From CAIVVT01 sp052145115 (GTDB lineage Bacteria > Acidobacteriota > Terriglobia > Bryobacterales > Bryobacteraceae), in contig JBKQPG010000096.1 of the NCBI GenBank assembly GCA_052145115.1, positions 27,961 to 91,960 on the forward strand: 64,000 nucleotides of DNA, read 5' to 3'. The notes under the pieces are model-generated. The model saw only the letters and a list, made by a program, of their open reading frames with translations. It was not told the DNA's origin and searched no databases. The position numbers were made by a program, and so were the translations under genes. Each line of letters opens with the position of its first letter. The stretch's first letter is position 1. Below are positions 59,355 to 64,000 of the stretch, in pieces.

Positions 59355-60281
59355 CTATTCGGGCGCGCTCCGGTCGAGCAGCGAGAGGTCCAGATCCAGA
59401 TCGCCCGCGCGCGTGACGTGGAAGGCCGGAAGGAACCGGCGGCCCCATTCGATCTCGTCCCAGGTGTAGGAGTGCCGCGCGTACACCGACTGGCTGAACG
59501 TCTCGTCGAAGCCTTTGATCAGGATCAGAAACTCGGCCTGCATGCGCTTCAGTTCCTCCGCGCCCAGTCCCTGCACCGGGCTGTTGTCGTCGATCGGGTG
59601 CACCAGCGTCCATGTCAGCGGCAGGAAGAAGACTTTCTCGCGGTCCAGACGGACTGCCTTGTACGTGCGCCGGAGGCCCCCGCTGCCGCTTTCAACGGTC
59701 ATCAGAATAACCGTCGCCTCCAGCTCCATCAGCACGTTCGGCCGGCCGTTGGCGATGCGGAACATCAGCGCCCGCCCGCCGCCGAACGGCGCAGCGATCA
59801 TCCGCCGGCTGAAGACGATCTTCGCCGACGGCCGCGAGAAGCGCCCGTACAGCAGCCCGGTGCCCAGCGCGAAGCCCAGCAATCCGGTCATCGCCTCGAA
59901 CGCCGCCACCACGTTGGTCCACAATCCGTGCGGCGACACGTGCCCGTAGCCCACCGTCGTAAACGTCTGCACGCTGAAGAAGAACGCGCTCAGGAACGCG
60001 TCCAGCGGCGTCTGTCGCGACGCGCCCGTGAGATGCTCCACGCCGATCCAGTAGTAAATCCCCGCGTAGCACGCGTTCACGGCGGTGTAGGCCAGCCCCA
60101 CCTGGATCAGGAACCAAGGCCAGCTCGAATTCATCAGGTGCAGGTAGAAGCCCTTGTCCCTCAGCCCCACCCCGCGCCGCAGCACGTTGAAGGAGCCATC
60201 CTTGTTGATCACCCTCCGCAGGTCGCCGGTATAGCGCTGCGTCAGGCCGGGATCGAAGTCGGGCTGTTGCGGATTAGCCAT
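59355..60281 (-). CDS. KirBac-type inward-rectifier potassium channel
   Basis: A 308-residue protein with start ATG 60281 (MANPQQPDFDPGLTQ). An amphipathic slide-helix region precedes TM1 (WFLIQVGLAYTAVNACYAGI), the pore helix and the selectivity filter FTTVGYGHVSPHG, and TM2 (AFEAMTGLLGFALGTGLLYG). The cytoplasmic Kir beta-domain follows (SRPSAKIVFSRRMIAAPFGG, NVLMELEATVILM). All key elements are intact. It ends 54 bp before the FkbH-like gene on the same strand, so read-through into that cluster is possible, though functions look unrelated. Confidence 0.9.
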   Translation of the reverse strand: MANPQQPDFDPGLTQRYTGDLRRVINKDGSFNVLRRGVGLRDKGFYLHLMNSSWPWFLIQVGLAYTAVNACYAGIYYWIGVEHLTGASRQTPLDAFLSAFFFSVQTFTTVGYGHVSPHGLWTNVVAAFEAMTGLLGFALGTGLLYGRFSRPSAKIVFSRRMIAAPFGGGRALMFRIANGRPNVLMELEATVILMTVESGSGGLRRTYKAVRLDREKVFFLPLTWTLVHPIDDNSPVQGLGAEELKRMQAEFLILIKGFDETFSQSVYARHSYTWDEIEWGRRFLPAFHVTRAGDLDLDLSLLDRSAPE

Positions 60282-60325
60282 CGTTAACGGTCCTTTTTCG
60301 CCGGGAAGGCTACAATCGGAAGAAC

Positions 60326-61702
60326 ATGCTTCGCCGGAGCTTCTGTCTGAGTTTACCCGCCGCGGCCCTGGGCACCGCGGTCCTGGCCCCTTCCACTCGC
60401 CGCACCGACAAGGGCGGCTGGATCGTCGTGCGTCTGGCCGGGACCCCCGCTGAGATCGGCTTCCAGCACGGCGCCGCACTGGCCCATGAGATCGACGGCC
60501 TGTTGAAGACCGTCAAGGTTCTGATGACCCACGGCTCCAATAAGGACTGGACTTTTTTCCACCAGGCCGCCGAGCAGATGGTGTGGCCCAAGATCGAGTC
60601 CGAGTATCGTGAGGAGATCAAAGGCATCACCGAGGGCGCCGCTTCGCAGGGCGTTCGATTGGATCTCTACGACGCCGTGGCGCTGAACGCCTACCAGGAG
60701 CTGACGCCCTATTACACCGATTGGTACGACCACAGCAAGGGTGTCAAGGATGCCAAATCCTCCGCGCCGGAGCATTGCAGCGCCTTTGTGGCCACCGGTT
60801 CCTGGACCGCTGACGGCCGTCCCGTCGTGGCCCACAACTGCTGGACTGATTACGCCGCCGGCGCGCGCTGGAACATCATCTTCGACGTCCGCCCGGCCAA
60901 GGGCCATCGCTTTTTGATGGACGGAGCGCCTGGCCTGATCCATAGCGGCGACGATTTCGGCATCAACGGCGCCGGCATCCTGATCACCGAGACCACCATC
61001 GGCAGCTTTCACGGCTTCGATCCCGACGGCATTCCCGAATGCGTCCGCGCGCGCAAGGCCATGCAGTACGCCGGCTCGGTCGACGAGTTCGCCGCGCTGA
61101 TGAAAGACGGCAACAACGGCGGCTACGCCAACACCTGGCTGGTGGCCGACCGCAAGAACGGCGAGGTCGCCAGCCTGGAGCTGGGCCTCAAGCACGTCAC
61201 CCTGGAGCGCACCCGCGACGGCTTCTTCGTGGGCAGCAACTTTCCGCAGAATGAGGCGCTCATCAAGGACGAGACCACCTTCGATCCGCATGACCTCTCG
61301 GCCAGCGGTAACGCCCGCCGCAAGCGCTGGGAAGCGCTCATGGCGCAGCATAAGGGGCGCATCGACGTCGAGCTCGCCAAGCTCCTTCTGGCCGACCACT
61401 TCGATACATTCGACCGCGTGGAGTCGCCCTGCGAGCGCACCCTGTGCGGTCATGTCGAACTCTCGCCGCGCGGCGCGCCGGGTTGGCAGCAGCCGTACGG
61501 CGCGGCCGGCGCGGTGCAGAACAAGGCCGCCGACGCCCGCCTGGCCGAGCAGATGTCGCTGTGGGCCGCCATGGGCCACGCCTGCGGCATCTCCTTCAAA
61601 GCCGCCGACCACCTGGTCAAACATCCCGACCAGGCCTGGCAGAAGGACGTGCTCATCGACATGCCCTCCGGCCCGTGGACCCTGTTCAGCGCCGGCTCTT
61701 AA
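60326..61702 (+). CDS. C45/phospholipase B-like Ntn hydrolase
   Basis: A 458-residue protein with a Tat-like or Sec signal (MLRRSFCLSLPAAALGTAVL). The core matches the acyl-CoA:6-APA acyltransferase-like/PLB family: the nucleophile region APEHCSAFVATGSWT with Cys151 as the autocatalytic N-terminal residue, then GRPVVAHNCWTDY and GINGAGILITETTIG. Family members self-cleave before the Cys and hydrolyse amides or lipids. Substrate is unknown. It is divergent from the channel gene, with 44 bp between starts. Confidence 0.85.
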   Translation: MLRRSFCLSLPAAALGTAVLAPSTRRTDKGGWIVVRLAGTPAEIGFQHGAALAHEIDGLLKTVKVLMTHGSNKDWTFFHQAAEQMVWPKIESEYREEIKGITEGAASQGVRLDLYDAVALNAYQELTPYYTDWYDHSKGVKDAKSSAPEHCSAFVATGSWTADGRPVVAHNCWTDYAAGARWNIIFDVRPAKGHRFLMDGAPGLIHSGDDFGINGAGILITETTIGSFHGFDPDGIPECVRARKAMQYAGSVDEFAALMKDGNNGGYANTWLVADRKNGEVASLELGLKHVTLERTRDGFFVGSNFPQNEALIKDETTFDPHDLSASGNARRKRWEALMAQHKGRIDVELAKLLLADHFDTFDRVESPCERTLCGHVELSPRGAPGWQQPYGAAGAVQNKAADARLAEQMSLWAAMGHACGISFKAADHLVKHPDQAWQKDVLIDMPSGPWTLFSAGS

Positions 61703-62349
61703 GCGCCGCTCGCGCCGCGCCGGAGCAGCACCCGCCGCCGCTGAAATAATGCGGCGAATGCTAAGAAGGCTAGACCGAAGATCGCAGTGGCTTTGGCAAT
61801 GCGCTGAAGGCCTTCGACCAGCATGCAGCTGACGGCCTTATCCTTCACATTGTCCCAATCGCCGAGGACGATGAGTTTCCCGCGGGGAGTCTCCTGCTGG
61901 CTGGGTTTCGAAACAATGAGCAGCAGTTCGCTCCCAGGCGCTGCTCGGAATCCGAGCTGGATCGAGCAGTCACTGAAATAGCCGTAGGGGGTGCGGGTCG
62001 TTTCAAGCGGGACTGGATGCCCCTGCGTGGTGACCTGAACTCGCATTCCCAGGTCTGCCAGGCAGAGCGCGAACTTCGATCGATCCGACGACTCAACGAA
62101 GACGACGAACTCAGGTTCGCCCCATTACCGCCGGATCCGCCTCCACTGGGCCGTGTCAGGTATGAGCAGCTTCGTGCCAAACGGTGAGTGATCCTCGATT
62201 TCTTGCAGGGGAATGCTGACCAACGGTGTGAAGGCCGCAATCTGCTCTGTTGGCTGGATGTCGGTTAGCGTCGAGACATAGATGGCCGCTCCCAGAACGA
62301 TTGCTAAAAGCCCAATGGTGAGACACGCGATTGGCCAAGCCCGGCCCAT
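61699..62349 (-). pseudogene. Two-TM protein interrupted by an in-frame TAA
   Basis: A single frame of 216 codons runs from ATG 62349. It has an N-terminal membrane helix (PIACLTIGLLAIVLGAAIYV), an extracytoplasmic middle and a C-terminal helix (TAIFGLAFLAFAALFQRRR). The TAA at 62125-62127 falls between WRRIRR and WGEPEFVVFVESS, with normal protein-like sequence on both sides. It is either a recent nonsense mutation or two genes, but no good start follows the stop until ATG 62046. Function unknown. The 3' end overlaps the preceding hydrolase by 4 bp. Confidence 0.6.
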
Positions 62350-62668
62350 CCTCCGCCTCCAACTGCGAGCGGTGACTCAATTTGATCTTACTGCCGGGCG
62401 CTTGCGAACGCTTTGATAATTGGCGTTCTGCTTTCGACCGGAGCCGACTATTCACTCAGCCGACGCGTCCACTCTGCCCGTTGGACGGAACGGGGAATCC
62501 CTCTGGATCGGGAACCGGCGGCGGCCAGTGGAGACTGCCATCCACGCGCGGCGAGCGGTAGTATCGTTGGAGGATTCCTCGAACCCGTCCCCCGGACGCG
62601 CGTCCTGCCCGGTCGCGCGCCGGGCGGATCCAGGACCAAGGAAGTCGAAGAAGGGAAGGATAACCGGC
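62350..62668. other. Intergenic region without a recognisable gene
   Basis: About 320 bp between the interrupted membrane gene and the oxidoreductase. No protein-like frame with family similarity, no repeat and no terminator with a T-run was seen. The oxidoreductase promoter should lie here. Confidence 0.4.
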
Positions 62669-63931
62669 ATGATCACCACCAGCCGCAGGGCTTTTCTGGG
62701 AACGGCGGGCCTGCTGGCCCTGAAGCCGGAGCTGGTCCGCGGTTCGCAACGCAACTCGGCCCCGCGCATGGCGCTGTTCGGGTGCGGCGGCCGCGGCACC
62801 GGCGTCGCCGAGAGCTTCACCGAGCACACTTCGGCCCAGTACGTCGCGCTCGGCGACCTCTTCCAGGCGCAAACCGAAATCGCCAAGCAGAAGATCGACG
62901 CCGTCGCTCAGAAGGCTGGCAAGGCGCCCATCGATTCGTCGCAGTTGTTCTATGGGCCGAACTCGCTGGAGAAGCTCTGCGCCTCGAAAGACATCGACAT
63001 CATCCACATCGCCACGCCGCCCTACTTCCATCCCGCCCACTTCGCCCAGGCCGCGGCCAGCGGCAAGCATATCTATTGCGAGAAGCCCGTCGCCATCGAC
63101 GTGCCGGGCGTGAAGCGCGTCATCGAGACCGGCCGCCTGGTCGGCTCCAAGGCCAGCGTCGCCATCGGCTTCCAGTTGCGCCACGCCACGCCCTACGTGC
63201 AGTTGGCCGAGCGCGTCCGCCAGGGCCAATTGGGCGACATGGTGTGCGGCCTGTCGCACTACTACGCCGGGGCGGTCGCCCGTCCCGAATGGCCCAACGC
63301 CTCGCCGCGCGAGCGCCGCCTGCGCAACTGGATCTACGACAAGGTCCTTTCCGGCGACATCATCGTCGAGCAGAATATCCACCTGGTCGACTTCAACAAC
63401 TTCATCCTCGGCGCGCATCCGCTGGCCGCCTCGGGCGTCTGCGGCCGCAAGGGCCGGCGCGATGCGGGCGATTGCTCCAGCCACTTCAACGTCAACTACA
63501 CCTACCCCGGCGACGTCCACATCACGCTCACCTCGACCCAGTTCATCGAGGGCAGTTGGGACGTGGCCATGAAGATGTTCGGCACGCAGGGCAACTTCGA
63601 GGCGCACTACGACGCGCCGGTGCGCATCACCGGCCGCAACGCCTGGGAGTTCGCCGGACTCGGCGTTCCGGGCCAGATCGCCAACACCGCCGCCGCCGCC
63701 GCGGGCGCCTTCAAGGGCGCGCTGGACGACGCCGACGCCATGAAGGAACAGCACTTCATCGAGAGCATCGTCAGCGGCAACTTCATCAACGAAGCCGCGC
63801 AGGGCGCCGAATCGACTCTGAGCGCCATGCTCGGCCGCTTCGCCGCCTACTCCGGCCGCGCCTGGAGCTGGGACGAGCTCCTGGCCGTCAACGAGAAGTG
63901 GGACTCCGGCCTGGACGTCGCCAACCTCTAG
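62669..63931 (+). CDS. Tat-exported Gfo/Idh/MocA family oxidoreductase
   Basis: A 420-residue protein. The ATG at 62669 follows AAGGA by 9 bp and opens a Tat-type signal (TTSRRAFLGTAGLLAL). The Rossmann core has ALFGCGGRGTGVAESF and the family EKP motif in IYCEKPVAIDVPG, which carries the catalytic Lys. A C-terminal alpha/beta domain follows. Such secreted sugar or inositol dehydrogenases are expanded in Acidobacteria and Planctomycetes. Substrate unknown. The window ends 69 bp later with nothing further recognised. Confidence 0.88.
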   Translation: MITTSRRAFLGTAGLLALKPELVRGSQRNSAPRMALFGCGGRGTGVAESFTEHTSAQYVALGDLFQAQTEIAKQKIDAVAQKAGKAPIDSSQLFYGPNSLEKLCASKDIDIIHIATPPYFHPAHFAQAAASGKHIYCEKPVAIDVPGVKRVIETGRLVGSKASVAIGFQLRHATPYVQLAERVRQGQLGDMVCGLSHYYAGAVARPEWPNASPRERRLRNWIYDKVLSGDIIVEQNIHLVDFNNFILGAHPLAASGVCGRKGRRDAGDCSSHFNVNYTYPGDVHITLTSTQFIEGSWDVAMKMFGTQGNFEAHYDAPVRITGRNAWEFAGLGVPGQIANTAAAAAGAFKGALDDADAMKEQHFIESIVSGNFINEAAQGAESTLSAMLGRFAAYSGRAWSWDELLAVNEKWDSGLDVANL

Positions 63932-64000
63932 ACGCAACGGAGGGCCTGTTCACCTTACCCGAACCGATGGCGTTGGCGCCGCCCGCGTAGCGTGAGCAGG

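Noticed and set aside
57426..60287. A 953-residue open frame on the plus strand
   Set aside because: It is antisense to the FkbH-like and potassium channel genes, has Arg/His/Gln-rich composition and no domain. It arises from high-GC codon bias on the opposite strand.
1..64000. CRISPR arrays, rRNA or intact tRNA genes
   Set aside because: No regularly spaced repeats of CRISPR type, no rRNA-like stretches and no complete cloverleaf were seen. The only tRNA-like sequence is the 3' fragment at 27337-27384.

Overview
This 64 kb window is GC-rich, gene-dense and bacterial. The gene content points to an Acidobacteriota member, probably Bryobacterales/Solibacter-like. The signs are futalosine-pathway menaquinone genes (mqnA, mqnC), a class II DAHP synthase, carboxypeptidase-regulatory-like secreted proteins, several RND systems, a SYLF protein, a KirBac-type channel and a Pfa-like polyketide synthase. 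The phylum call is an inference from gene content. No rRNA, intact tRNA or CRISPR array was seen.

Layout. 0.3-5 kb: a secreted regulatory-like domain protein and a glycosidase-like secreted protein. 5.2-6.5 kb: decayed genes (a polysaccharide lyase remnant, a truncated HTH gene) followed by two coupled tiny genes. 6.7-14.3 kb: a membrane acyltransferase, then a CusCBA/CzcCBA-type heavy-metal RND operon with a small His/Cys membrane protein at its head. 14.3-15.0 kb: debris with hairpins and an ABC-transporter tail.

15.1-26.3 kb: a tightly coupled four-gene operon. It encodes a GNAT-like protein, a 2858-residue synthase (NPD-KS-AT-ACP-KR-DH-PPTase), a free carrier protein starting at TTG, and a sulfotransferase starting at GTG. 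It is bordered on the other side (26.4-27.4 kb) by a broken GHKL ATPase fragment, a broken tyrosine integrase, direct repeats resembling integrase arm sites, and the 3' half of a tRNA-Ala. The operon therefore looks like an island or an insertion hot spot.

27.8-36.9 kb: a hybrid histidine kinase, heptose activation genes (hddA, hddC), a RAYT transposase remnant between 94-bp ungapped inverted repeats, a structured RNA with an intrinsic terminator before a SYLF gene, small or damaged genes, and a GGDEF protein. 37-49 kb: a multidrug RND pair, arabinose-5-phosphate isomerase, an MBL hydrolase, DAHP synthase, two tiny ORFs, mqnA (apparently with a CTG start), mqnC and a TonB receptor. 49-50.4 kb: an MFS exporter.

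50.5-59.3 kb (minus strand): a second carrier-protein-based cluster. In transcription order it holds an FkbH-like protein fused to a peptidyl-carrier domain, a GT4 with an NRPS-like tail, a GT4 fused to a thioesterase, a third glycosyltransferase, a radical SAM/SPASM protein and an LPG-synthase-type flippase. I infer a thiotemplated, glycerate-derived glycoconjugate pathway. This cluster and the polyketide-sulfotransferase operon are the two best candidates for undescribed systems. 59.3-64 kb: a KirBac-like potassium channel, a C45/phospholipase B-like Ntn hydrolase, a two-TM protein broken by a stop codon, and a Tat-exported Gfo/Idh/MocA oxidoreductase. Several coding remnants carry in-frame stops or homopolymer frameshifts. 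The latter could also be assembly errors.
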